Shown one piece after another: positions 8,781-17,813 of a stretch of 59,468 nt of DNA (its first letter is position 1; the number at the start of each line of letters is the position of its first letter). The notes beneath the pieces were generated by a model that did no database searches, was not told the DNA's origin, and saw only the letters and a program-made list of their open reading frames with translations. The translations under genes and the position numbers were made by a program. The stretch is from an uncultured Bacteroidota bacterium (GTDB lineage Bacteria > Bacteroidota > Bacteroidia > Flavobacteriales > Flavobacteriaceae), in assembly GCA_902593075.1 (NCBI GenBank), contig CACJHA010000003.1:1-59468 (forward strand), given 5' to 3'.

Positions 8781-9488
8781 TTAATTTATAAAACATTCCT
8801 TGCTAACATTTCCTCTGATAGTTTGAATTACTAAATTAGGCATAACGGAGCTATTATATAACCCAGATACAACACCAGCTTTAGAACTAACTAGTAATTT
8901 ACTCAATGGGTTTACACAAAAAACATCAGCCGAAATTGATTTTATTTCTCCTTTAATTTTTTTTTGATTTAAATTTACATTACCCTCATCTATTTTGATG
9001 TTTATGTCTGAAAAAGAAGACATTATATTCATACTACAAGAGCTTGTATTTATAATGGTCCTAAAGTTTATTGGAACTGTAACTTCAATTGTATTAGCAA
9101 CTGTCTTATGGACACTAAGTTTGTCGTTATATGTTTTTAACGTTGGAGAAACTATTTCTTGAATTTTCAACTGCCTATTGTCAATAGTTGTTCTTAATAA
9201 AACGTTTTCTTTGAATTCTCCCTCTTGCTTATACTTAACATAAATTTCATTAGACATTGACTCATTAATTGTTACATTACTGGTGAAATCTAGCTTTAAA
9301 AAAACGAAATCAAAATCATTTGAGTTCCATTTTTTTATATTTATGTTTTGAGAGTATAATTTAAGGTTAAACAAAACTAGAAAAGTAAAACAAATTACTT
9401 TTGCATGTTTTTGGCTTCTATGCTTAAGGTAGCGTGTGGGACCAGGGTTAATCTCTCTTTTTTTATAAGTTTTCCAGTAACCCTGCAT
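8781..9488 (-). CDS. Secreted adhesin-head-like (GIN/DUF4097-type) beta protein; start uncertain
   Basis: A protein of up to 235 residues with a hydrophobic export signal (VICFTFLVLFNLKLYSQ). Its body is made of short beta strands of the type seen in GIN/DUF4097 putative auto-transporter adhesin-head domains: alternating VTIN, IEVTVP, INTSSCSMNIMS, ISADVFCVN and IQTIRGNV segments, a right-handed beta-solenoid pattern. No enzyme motif is visible. The first in-frame ATG (9488) lies 94 bases inside dksA and gives an awkward 31-residue basic leader; no ATG, GTG or TTG lies between it and the signal peptide. An ATT at 9395-9393, overlapping the dksA stop by one base, is another possibility. It sits between dksA and lspA in an otherwise conserved operon. 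Confidence 0.65.
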   Translation of the reverse strand: MQGYWKTYKKREINPGPTRYLKHRSQKHAKVICFTFLVLFNLKLYSQNINIKKWNSNDFDFVFLKLDFTSNVTINESMSNEIYVKYKQEGEFKENVLLRTTIDNRQLKIQEIVSPTLKTYNDKLSVHKTVANTIEVTVPINFRTIINTSSCSMNIMSSFSDINIKIDEGNVNLNQKKIKGEIKSISADVFCVNPLSKLLVSSKAGVVSGLYNSSVMPNLVIQTIRGNVSKECFIN

Positions 9489-9778
9489 ATTCCATAAGTT
9501 TTATTTTCTATTCTAATTAACGCGCTTTTAAGATCGCGAATAAACTTTTCTTGTCTTAAAGCTAGTTGTGTATTTGCTTCTTTGGACATCGTTTCTGAAC
9601 CTTCTTCAAAAGCTTTGAAAGTTGGAGAAGTATCATCGGTTCCATTGTTACCATCGTTCATGTAGGTGCTTCTTAACAATTCAAGATCTTTTTTTGCTTT
9701 CTCGATTTTTTCTTCAATTAAAACTTTAAATTGATTTAGTTCTTTGTCACTATATTTATTTTTAATTATTTCACTCAT
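9395..9778 (-). CDS. DksA/TraR family protein without zinc cysteines
   Basis: A 127-residue relative of DksA, which binds the secondary channel of RNA polymerase and works with ppGpp. An N-terminal coiled coil is followed by the C-terminal zinc-finger-like region. That region keeps the overall fold sequence (YGICRVTGKLIKKERLTLVP) but only one of the four zinc cysteines. I recall this cysteine-poor form as typical for the Bacteroidota copy. The acidic loop DGNNGTDDTSPTF replaces the usual coiled-coil tip, and I do not see the DxxDxA tip motif of E. coli DksA. Its ATG overlaps the ileS stop by one base. Confidence 0.88.
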   Translation of the reverse strand: MSEIIKNKYSDKELNQFKVLIEEKIEKAKKDLELLRSTYMNDGNNGTDDTSPTFKAFEEGSETMSKEANTQLALRQEKFIRDLKSALIRIENKTYGICRVTGKLIKKERLTLVPHATLSIEAKNMQK

Positions 9779-12700
9779 TATGGACTAATTTTATAAAGTT
9801 CAACAAATGTTTTTATTTGATCAAATACAATATTTTCTCCTTTTTTCAATTCCTTTTTAATAACTATTTCTTTAGCTAAAACTTCATTTTTAATGTAATC
9901 TAAATGATTAACAAACACCTTCTCTAAGGTCTTGTCAGGGGTCAAATATAAAATAATTTTGTCAGTCACCTCAAATCCCGACTGTTTTCTTAAATTTTGA
10001 AGTCTATTTATAAACTCTCTAGCTAGCCCTTCATTAAAAAGAGTTTGGTTTACTCTTGTATCAAGAGCAACAGTAATTTTATCATTATTTGCAACAATCC
10101 AACCTTCGATATCTTTATATTCTATTAATACCTCAGAAGGAGAAATGTTGATTTTCTCATCTGATATATGTATTGAGATTCTCTCCCCCTTTTCTAATGA
10201 GTCGATTTGATTTTTCTGAAGCGCCTCCAATTTATTTTTCAACTCGTTTATTTTACTACCATATTTAGGGCCTAGAATTTTTAAATTTGGTTTAACGTAT
10301 TTTACGATAATTCCTGACGAATCATCAATAATTTCAATTTTCTTAACATTTATCTCTGCACAAATCAACTCTGAAACACTTTCTATAGATTTTTTTTCTA
10401 AAATATTTTTTACAGGAATAATTAATTTGTTTAAAGGCTGTCTTACTTTAATCTGATTTCTTTTCCTTATAGACAAAGCCAATGAGGATATATCTCTAGC
10501 AAAATCCATCTTCTTTTCAAGGTCAATGTCTCTATGCTGCGTATTACTTGATGGGAATATTGTTAAATGCACGGAATCTTTTACTTCAGAACGATTTTCT
10601 TTGTTAAGATCTAAAAAAAGTCTATCTGCAAAAAAAGGTGCCAATGGAGCCATTAATCTACAAACTTTATCGAGGCATTCGAAAAGGGTATTAAATGCGG
10701 CTAGTTTATCATCACTTAATGCTCCCTTCCAAAATCTTCTTCTTGACAACCTTACATACCAGTTGCTAAGTAAATCAATTACAAAAGTTGATATATTCCT
10801 AGCCGCTTTAGTAGCATCATACTTGTCAAATGCTTCGTCTACTTCCTTTATAAGGCGATTGAGTTCTGAAATAATCCATCTATCTATTTCAGGTCTTTTT
10901 GTTATTGGAATATTTTTTTTATTGACGTCAAATTCATCAATGTTTGCGTAAATAACAAAGAAAGAATATGTATTAAACAATGTACCAAAAAACTTTCTTG
11001 ATATTTCATCAACTCCATCTATATCAAACTTTAAATTGTCCCATGGATTAGAATTTGAAATCATATACCATCTAGTGGCGTCAGGACCATATTTAGAAAT
11101 TATTTCAAAAGGATCAATACTATTTCCAAGTCTTTTCGACATTTTTTGACCATTTTTATCTAAAACCAATCCATTTGATATAACATTTTTGTAAGATACA
11201 GAGTTAAAAACAATAGTTGAAATTACATGTAAGGTGTAAAACCAACCCCTTGTTTGATCAACACCTTCTGCGATATAATCAGCAGGAAACATTTTTTTCT
11301 TATCTACTAAATCTTTATTTTCAAAAGGGTAGTGAAGTTGAGCGTAAGGCATAGCACCAGAGTCAAACCAAACATCAATTAAATCCTTTTCTCTGTACAT
11401 TGGTTTACCTTCGTTACTTGAAAGAATTATATTATCCACAGTATCCTTATGTAAATCAACTTTATCGTAATTTTCTTCCCCCATGTTATCCGCCTCGAAG
11501 ACCTCCAATGGATTAAATTCCATATGTTTATCATTAACGGATCTAATAATTTCACTTTTCAACTCATTAACTGATCCGATTACTTTTGTTTCGCTCTTAT
11601 CAGTTGTTCTCCATATTGGCAATGGAATCCCCCAATATCTACTTCTAGACAAATTCCAGTCATTTGCATTTGATAACCAATTGCTAAACCTTTTTTCACC
11701 AGTAGATTTGGGAATCCAATTTATCTCTTTGTTTAAGGATACTAATTCAGATCTAATTTTAGATACACTTATAAACCAAGAATCTAGAGGATAGTAAAGA
11801 ATAGGTTTGTCTGTTCTCCAGCAATTTGGATAAGAGTGAATATATTTTTCTACTTTAAATGCTCTATTTTTTTCTTTAAGATGTATGCATATTTCAACAT
11901 CTACAGATTTTTCTGGCTTTTGATTCTCATTATAGTATTCATTTTTAACATACTTACCACCAATTATTTTTAGATTATCAATAAACTTGCCCTGTAAGTT
12001 TACAAGTGGAACAAGCTGCCCATTTTTATCTTTCGTAAGTAATGGGGGAACTGGAGGACTAGCTTGACTTGCAGCTAAAGCGTCATCTGCTCCAAAGGTT
12101 GGTGCCGTATGGACTATTCCTGTTCCTTCATCTGTTGTAACAAAATCTCCAGAAATTACCCGATATGCATTCTCAGGATTATCGTAAGGATGAGGAGCAT
12201 CTTCCCATATTTTCTCATATCTAATATCAATAAGTTTATCTCCCAATACTTCATTAACAATTAGAAAAGGAAACTTTCTTTCTATGGATTTCAATGAAAG
12301 GCCTTCAGGAGAACTTATCTCAATAAACTTATTGTCAAAAACCTTATTCATTAGATCTTTTGCTAACAAAACCCTTATAGGTTTTTTGGTGTATAAATTA
12401 AAAGTGTCAATAACAACATAATTAATTTTTTTACTAATTGTCAAAGCAGTATTAGACGGCAGGGTCCAGGGGGTAGTAGTCCAAGCAAGAAAATATAAAT
12501 CTGAATCTGTTTTTAGTTCTTTAGGAAGACTACTATTTAAAACTTTAAACATTGCAGTTATTGACACGTCGCTTACATCTCTGTAAGTTCCCGGTTGATT
12601 TAGTTCATGTGAACTCAGACCTGTTCCAGCTTTCGGAGAATAGGGTTGGACTGTATAACCTTTGTAAATTAAACCTTTTTTGTAAATTTCTTTTAGCAAC

Positions 12701-13182
12701 CACCAAACACTTTCAATATACTTAGTTTTATAAGTTATATATGGATTATCCATATCAACCCAAAAACCAATTTTTTTTGTCAATTCGTTCCATACGTCTG
12801 TATAGCGCATAACTGCTTCTTTACAGGCGTTGTTATATTTTTCAATGCTGATTTTTTTCCCAATATCTTCTTTTGTGATATCTAATTCTTTTTCAACACC
12901 TAGTTCCACAGGTAAACCATGAGTATCCCATCCAGCTTTTCTTTCTACCCTAAACCCTTTTTGTGTTTTGTATCTGCAAAATATATCTTTAATTGTTCTT
13001 GCCATAACATGGTGGACTCCTGGAAGACCGTTTGCTGACGGAGGCCCCTCGTAAAAGACATATGGAGTGGAATCCTCATTTGAACGTATACTTTTTTCAA
13101 ATATTTCTTCTTTCTCCCAAAACGTTAGAATTTCGGAAGCAATTGTGTTCAATTTAAGATGTTTATAATCTTTGAAGGCCAT
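9778..13182 (-). CDS. ileS: Isoleucyl-tRNA synthetase, long eukaryote-like type
   Basis: Charges tRNA-Ile with isoleucine and edits valine. At 1134 residues it is longer than E. coli IleS (about 940) and resembles the IleS2/eukaryotic type. The class I HIGH motif appears as GVHH within PPSANGLPGVHHVMAR (about residues 47-62), and the KMSKR motif lies at residues 680-684. The CP1 editing domain with FLAWTTTPWTLPSN is present. The C terminus carries the anticodon-binding domain and the extended tail typical of this type instead of a zinc finger. IleS2-type enzymes are often less sensitive to mupirocin (family knowledge, not shown here). First gene of ileS-dksA-GIN-lspA. Confidence 0.96.
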   Translation of the reverse strand: MAFKDYKHLKLNTIASEILTFWEKEEIFEKSIRSNEDSTPYVFYEGPPSANGLPGVHHVMARTIKDIFCRYKTQKGFRVERKAGWDTHGLPVELGVEKELDITKEDIGKKISIEKYNNACKEAVMRYTDVWNELTKKIGFWVDMDNPYITYKTKYIESVWWLLKEIYKKGLIYKGYTVQPYSPKAGTGLSSHELNQPGTYRDVSDVSITAMFKVLNSSLPKELKTDSDLYFLAWTTTPWTLPSNTALTISKKINYVVIDTFNLYTKKPIRVLLAKDLMNKVFDNKFIEISSPEGLSLKSIERKFPFLIVNEVLGDKLIDIRYEKIWEDAPHPYDNPENAYRVISGDFVTTDEGTGIVHTAPTFGADDALAASQASPPVPPLLTKDKNGQLVPLVNLQGKFIDNLKIIGGKYVKNEYYNENQKPEKSVDVEICIHLKEKNRAFKVEKYIHSYPNCWRTDKPILYYPLDSWFISVSKIRSELVSLNKEINWIPKSTGEKRFSNWLSNANDWNLSRSRYWGIPLPIWRTTDKSETKVIGSVNELKSEIIRSVNDKHMEFNPLEVFEADNMGEENYDKVDLHKDTVDNIILSSNEGKPMYREKDLIDVWFDSGAMPYAQLHYPFENKDLVDKKKMFPADYIAEGVDQTRGWFYTLHVISTIVFNSVSYKNVISNGLVLDKNGQKMSKRLGNSIDPFEIISKYGPDATRWYMISNSNPWDNLKFDIDGVDEISRKFFGTLFNTYSFFVIYANIDEFDVNKKNIPITKRPEIDRWIISELNRLIKEVDEAFDKYDATKAARNISTFVIDLLSNWYVRLSRRRFWKGALSDDKLAAFNTLFECLDKVCRLMAPLAPFFADRLFLDLNKENRSEVKDSVHLTIFPSSNTQHRDIDLEKKMDFARDISSLALSIRKRNQIKVRQPLNKLIIPVKNILEKKSIESVSELICAEINVKKIEIIDDSSGIIVKYVKPNLKILGPKYGSKINELKNKLEALQKNQIDSLEKGERISIHISDEKINISPSEVLIEYKDIEGWIVANNDKITVALDTRVNQTLFNEGLAREFINRLQNLRKQSGFEVTDKIILYLTPDKTLEKVFVNHLDYIKNEVLAKEIVIKKELKKGENIVFDQIKTFVELYKISP

Positions 13183-13251
13183 AGGGCATATATTAAATGT
13201 CCGAAAATAAGCATTTTTTTATGCATTTTAACCATAAATTATTTTGACTAA

Positions 13252-15729
13252 TTAAAACTTTACATTAAGGTTTAAAATAATTGATCTTCCAGGTGCAGAG
13301 ATGCCTGATGCAAATTCCTTGTAATGTAAATCAAATATGTTTTCTACAGAGAACGAAGTCCTTACTTTTTCATTATGATCAAATGCAGCTGTGATAGAGT
13401 AAATTGACCATTTGGGAGAACCATAATACATTATGTTTCCCTTTTTACTATTTATTATTGGTGTTTCTTCAATTTTATCTTCACCACCTCTACTATAATC
13501 TTGTGATAATTTTCTTCCGCTAAAATTGTTACTTAATGTCAAATTAAATTTCTGCTTGTTGTAGTTGATTCTAACATTACCATATAGAGGCAGTATCGAA
13601 GGGAGCGGACCTATCTGTTTGTTTACAGTACTGTCTGTCAAATTAATATTTCCCATAATAGTGAAACTAGGAAAAAACTTAGCCATTCCATCAATAGAAA
13701 CACCATAAATTCGTGCATCCCCAATATTTTGATTTATTTGTGTGGACAGTTTTTCTTTATCTGTAATTAAAGACCATATACCACTATCAGATAAATTATT
13801 AGAAAAGGGAGAAATAATTCTACCTATATAATTTTTAATATTTGAGTTAAAAAAACGTCCTTCAATTGAAAAAATATCATCATTAGAAAAAGATAATCCA
13901 CCTTCAAAATTATACACATACTCGGGTTTTAATTCCGGATTGGGAATAATGAGCACTCCTCTGTTTTCTCTAATTTTTCCAATGTCATCTATGTTTGGCG
14001 ATCTAAACCCAGTAGAAAAAAGAATATTCATTTTTACATTTTTATTAGGACGGTATGAAGAAGAAATACTTCCGGTGAGTGCACTATTTTTTGTTTTTAG
14101 ATCTAGATTTCTAGATTTTAAAAATTGTTCATTAACCCAACTTGCTTTAATTTTAGTTGAAGTGTAACGAGCACCCAACGAAACTGATGATTTTGAATTC
14201 AAATCTAATCTTAGGTTTGAATAACCAGCAGAGACGAAATAAAAGCTTCCGTTGTTTGGATATCTGGACGGAAATTTTCCTAAAAACTGAGTTTGCGTGA
14301 TTGTATTTCCTAATACTGTTAAACTCTCTCTAAAGGCATTAGATTTTATTTTATTAGCAATAAATTCGAAACCGTAAACAATACTAATTTTCTTGGTTTT
14401 TGGCATTTCGAAGTCGGCATTTAAACTAAAAATATTTACGTTTTCATTTTGATTGATTCTTTCTAAGGATTCAAATCTTCTTTGAATTCTAGATTCTTTA
14501 ACCCATTGATAAGCGGCTATAATAGTACCCTTGTAAAGATATTTTTTATTAGGAAATATTTTTAGTTGAGGTGAAATTAATAATCTTTTTTGTGGCCCAT
14601 AGTTCCATTCAGCAAATCTCAACTTATTTTTTGTCATTTCATTTAATTTGTCAAATCTTGGAATATTTGAAGAATTTGAGAATTGAAGATTGATTAATAG
14701 TTGTTTTTCTTTGGGTAAAGTAAAAACAATTTTTTGTAAAAAATCTACTTGACTGTATCCGGAATTTTTTTGGATATTGGGGTTGTTATTTTTAGAAGAA
14801 GATTCGAAATACAAAGAACTGGAATTAGACGAGTATTCATTAACCAATCCCCAGTTTTGAAAACCATGCTGTCTATTTTTTCCCATTAAAATATCTCCGA
14901 ATTTTGAAAATGTAAAACTCGTTAGAATAGCAGATTTGTTAAAACTTGCTTCACTATTCAAATGATGAACAACACTTTGTCTTGAACTATTAAATGTTGA
15001 TGAAAAGAAATTTGTTAATTTCTGGGCATTGTTGATTCTTGGAGTTTTGGTATAATAGTGAACTACTCCTCCAAGTGCATCCGAACCATAACCAACAGAT
15101 GAAGAACCGTAAATAACTTCTACTCTTTCAAGACTATTGGGATCTACCGTTATGGCATTTTGTAAATGCCCAGATCTAAAAATTCCATTATTCATTCTTA
15201 CTCCATCAACTACTAAAAGAACCCGATTTGCCTCAAACCCCCTAATAACCGGACTTCCACCACCCCCTTGAGATTTTTGAACTCTAACGGAGGGAGCTAA
15301 TAATAAAACCTCAGCTCCAGTTGCTGGGGAATTTTTAACTATTGAATTTTTATTAATAATCTTAACCTTTTGAGTGATTTTTTTTGATTGTGCAGCAGTT
15401 CTAGCAACTGAAAGGACAATTTCTGATAATTTTTTTTCATTGACACTCATTTCTATTAAACTAGAATTAGAAATTATCTCTTCAACACTTATTTTTTTGT
15501 CATCATATCCAATCAAGCTAAAAGTTAAAGTGTCTTTTACTGAAAAAAAATTTAAATCGAAAAACCCATTATTGTTAGTTGAGGTGTACTTCTTTTTATT
15601 TTCATTAAAGATGTATACATCAGAAAGAGGTTCTTGAGTTAGCATATCATTTACTTTTATCTGTTGTGAAGTGCCGTTAAAACCCTTTAGCAGAAGAAAA
15701 ATGATTAATAAAACTTTGTGTCTATTCAA
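13252..15729 (-). CDS. TonB-dependent outer-membrane receptor
   Basis: Outer-membrane active transporter, 825 residues from the TTG at 15729. I chose this start because it gives a clean signal peptide (MNRHKVLLIIFLLLKGFNGTSQ) and overlaps the recO stop by only 8 bases; the first ATG at 15819 would add a non-signal leader and a 98-base overlap. An N-terminal carboxypeptidase-regulatory-like domain is followed by the plug (GSPVIRGFEANRVLLVVDG) and a 22-strand barrel. GFRSPNIDD and PNPELKPE resemble the FRAP/NPNL region of heme and hemoglobin receptors, but such motifs occur widely in TonB receptors, so the substrate is open. It lies between recO and ileS. Confidence 0.9.
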   Translation of the reverse strand: MNRHKVLLIIFLLLKGFNGTSQQIKVNDMLTQEPLSDVYIFNENKKKYTSTNNNGFFDLNFFSVKDTLTFSLIGYDDKKISVEEIISNSSLIEMSVNEKKLSEIVLSVARTAAQSKKITQKVKIINKNSIVKNSPATGAEVLLLAPSVRVQKSQGGGGSPVIRGFEANRVLLVVDGVRMNNGIFRSGHLQNAITVDPNSLERVEVIYGSSSVGYGSDALGGVVHYYTKTPRINNAQKLTNFFSSTFNSSRQSVVHHLNSEASFNKSAILTSFTFSKFGDILMGKNRQHGFQNWGLVNEYSSNSSSLYFESSSKNNNPNIQKNSGYSQVDFLQKIVFTLPKEKQLLINLQFSNSSNIPRFDKLNEMTKNKLRFAEWNYGPQKRLLISPQLKIFPNKKYLYKGTIIAAYQWVKESRIQRRFESLERINQNENVNIFSLNADFEMPKTKKISIVYGFEFIANKIKSNAFRESLTVLGNTITQTQFLGKFPSRYPNNGSFYFVSAGYSNLRLDLNSKSSVSLGARYTSTKIKASWVNEQFLKSRNLDLKTKNSALTGSISSSYRPNKNVKMNILFSTGFRSPNIDDIGKIRENRGVLIIPNPELKPEYVYNFEGGLSFSNDDIFSIEGRFFNSNIKNYIGRIISPFSNNLSDSGIWSLITDKEKLSTQINQNIGDARIYGVSIDGMAKFFPSFTIMGNINLTDSTVNKQIGPLPSILPLYGNVRINYNKQKFNLTLSNNFSGRKLSQDYSRGGEDKIEETPIINSKKGNIMYYGSPKWSIYSITAAFDHNEKVRTSFSVENIFDLHYKEFASGISAPGRSIILNLNVKF

Positions 15730-16441
15730 AAATTTGATGTAATATATGGAGTGATTTGGGATGTTTAAAACCTTGAACATGATATTCGATATACTCCAAA
15801 AGTGTTTTAAGGATTTCACGTTTTTGAACTGGACTAACCTTTAGCAAAAAACAATCATCAAATTTCATGCCTAATAAACTTATTATACCCTTTACAGAAT
15901 CCCCCTCCGCATATAAACCGTTTGGCTTTTCGTCTTCAAATGAGCCATTTTCTAACGAAAGAAATTTTGAGTTAGAAGATTTTAAATGAGGATTTATTCC
16001 CAAGTATTTTAATAGGTTTAAGATAAACATCATATGAAAATTCGATATTTTATCATTATTGTCCAACCAATTAAGCGAATTTTCGAGGAAAGAAAATAAT
16101 TCTTTATTACAAGCTTCTTCTAATATACACATATTGAGAATCTCGTTTAAAAAAAGAATAATTGAACTTTTACGATAATCTAAATATAAGTTTTGGCAAT
16201 GATTTTGAACCTTACAGTCGATCAAAAAATTAATTTTTTTCTTTTCCCTTTTATTGTATTTAATCAAAATTTGAGATAAAGGCTGGAAGTGGGAATTTTT
16301 AAGTTTTGTTTTTGTTTTCCCCAATATCCCTTTTATAAAAAAAGACTTTCTGCCCTCTAATTCAGTAAAAACATCGACTATAAGACTAGAATCACTATAT
16401 TTTATTTTACGGAGTACAATTGCTTTTGTTGAAATAATCAT
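15722..16441 (-). CDS. recO: RecO, DNA repair and recombination mediator
   Basis: RecO loads RecA onto SSB-coated DNA with RecR. The 239 residues begin with MIISTKAIVLRKIKYSDSSLIVDVFTE, the typical N-terminal OB-fold opening of RecO. They continue with FFIKGI and a helical C-terminal domain ending in GFKHPKSLHIL. I see no zinc cysteines like those in some RecO proteins. The ATG at 16441 follows the glutamate dehydrogenase stop by 3 bases, suggesting co-transcription with it. Confidence 0.9.
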   Translation of the reverse strand: MIISTKAIVLRKIKYSDSSLIVDVFTELEGRKSFFIKGILGKTKTKLKNSHFQPLSQILIKYNKREKKKINFLIDCKVQNHCQNLYLDYRKSSIILFLNEILNMCILEEACNKELFSFLENSLNWLDNNDKISNFHMMFILNLLKYLGINPHLKSSNSKFLSLENGSFEDEKPNGLYAEGDSVKGIISLLGMKFDDCFLLKVSPVQKREILKTLLEYIEYHVQGFKHPKSLHILHQIFE

Positions 16442-16444
16442 TTG

Positions 16445-17785
16445 TTAGACGACCCCTTGGGCAATCATAGCGTCCGCAACTTTTACAAAACCTGCAATAT
16501 TAGCCCCTTTAACATAATTTGTGTAATTTTTCTCAGAACCATAGTTTAAACAAGATTTATGAATTTCATTCATTATTTCCTTTAATTTAGAATCGACTTC
16601 GTCTCTACTCCAATTGTATCTCAATGAATTTTGGGCCATTTCTAATCCAGAAACGGCTACTCCTCCTGCGTTTGAGGCTTTACCTGGGGCAAATAATACT
16701 TTTTTTTCAATTAATAAACTTATTGCATCTGGCGTTGTAGGCATATTTGCGCCTTCACCAACACAAATACATCCATTTTTAATAAGACTTTTTGCATCCG
16801 CTAACTGCAATTCATTTTGAGTAGCACAAGGAAGTGCGATATCGCACCCAACTCTCCATGGCGTTTTGTTTTGAAAATAGGAGGCAGAGGAAAATTTTTT
16901 AACATATTTACTGATTCTTTCTCTATCAATATTTTTAATTTTCATTAGATAGTTTAGTTTTTCAGCGTCTATACCATCTTTATCAAGTATAAAACCTGAA
17001 GAATCGGACATAGTGATTACTTTTCCTCCAAGGGATATAACTTTTTCTGCAGCATATTGGGCAACATTCCCAGAACCCGAAATGGATACTTTCTTATCTT
17101 TAAAATTAAGATTCTTTTGTTCTAACATTTTTTCTACAAAATATACCACACCATAACCGGTTGCTTCAGGCCTAATAAGAGAACCTCCCCAACTAACACC
17201 CTTTCCAGTTAACACACCAGTAAACTCATTTTTAAGTCTCTTGTATTGTCCAAAAAGATACCCTATCTCTCTGCTGCCAACACCTATATCACCTGCAGGT
17301 ATATCACGATTGGGACCAATGTGACGAAATAATTCAGTCATAAAACTTTGGCAGAATCTCATTACTTCGGTATCAGTTTTACCCTTTGGATTAAAATCAG
17401 ACCCACCTTTCCCTCCACCCATAGGCAGCGTTGTTAAACTATTTTTGAAGATTTGTTCAAATGCTAAAAACTTAAGGACACTTAAATTTACATTTGGATG
17501 AAACCTCAACCCTCCTTTATAGGGACCTATTGCAGAGTTCATTTCAATCCTATATCCTCTGTTAACTCTAATTTCTTCTTGGTCGTCAATCCATGCAACT
17601 CTAAAAGAAACAACTCTTTCTGGTTCTACCATTCTAAGGAGTATATTTTGACCGTAGTAAATTTCATTTTGATATATGTATGGAATTACTGTCTCAGCAA
17701 CTTCAGTTACTGCTTGCATGAATTCAGGTTCATTTTGGTTCCTTTTTCCTACTTCATCTAAAAAAGATTTAACAATTTTCTGCAT
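16445..17785 (-). CDS. gdhA: Glutamate dehydrogenase, NADP-type
   Basis: Converts 2-oxoglutarate and ammonium to glutamate; an ammonium assimilation enzyme of the hexameric GDH-I family. Length is 446 residues, as in E. coli GdhA. The dehydrogenase signature with catalytic lysine is clear in LPMGGGKGGSDFNPKGK. The glutamate-binding strand reads YKGGLRFHPNVN, and the Rossmann domain has VSISGSGNVAQYAAEK. The N-terminal segment QNEPEFMQAVTEVAETV matches the NADP-dependent bacterial branch. It stands 28 bases after radA and 3 bases before recO. Confidence 0.96.
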   Translation of the reverse strand: MQKIVKSFLDEVGKRNQNEPEFMQAVTEVAETVIPYIYQNEIYYGQNILLRMVEPERVVSFRVAWIDDQEEIRVNRGYRIEMNSAIGPYKGGLRFHPNVNLSVLKFLAFEQIFKNSLTTLPMGGGKGGSDFNPKGKTDTEVMRFCQSFMTELFRHIGPNRDIPAGDIGVGSREIGYLFGQYKRLKNEFTGVLTGKGVSWGGSLIRPEATGYGVVYFVEKMLEQKNLNFKDKKVSISGSGNVAQYAAEKVISLGGKVITMSDSSGFILDKDGIDAEKLNYLMKIKNIDRERISKYVKKFSSASYFQNKTPWRVGCDIALPCATQNELQLADAKSLIKNGCICVGEGANMPTTPDAISLLIEKKVLFAPGKASNAGGVAVSGLEMAQNSLRYNWSRDEVDSKLKEIMNEIHKSCLNYGSEKNYTNYVKGANIAGFVKVADAMIAQGVV

Positions 17786-17813
17786 TTTAAATTTTACATT
17801 AATTTAAATTAAT

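Noticed and set aside
10526-10951. Plus-strand 141-residue open frame within ileS
   Set aside because: Antisense to the conserved anticodon-binding region of IleS, with no independent support.
15730-15819. N-terminal extension of the TonB receptor to the ATG at 15819
   Set aside because: The extra 30 residues overlap recO and precede the signal peptide; the TTG at 15729 directly begins a clean signal sequence.
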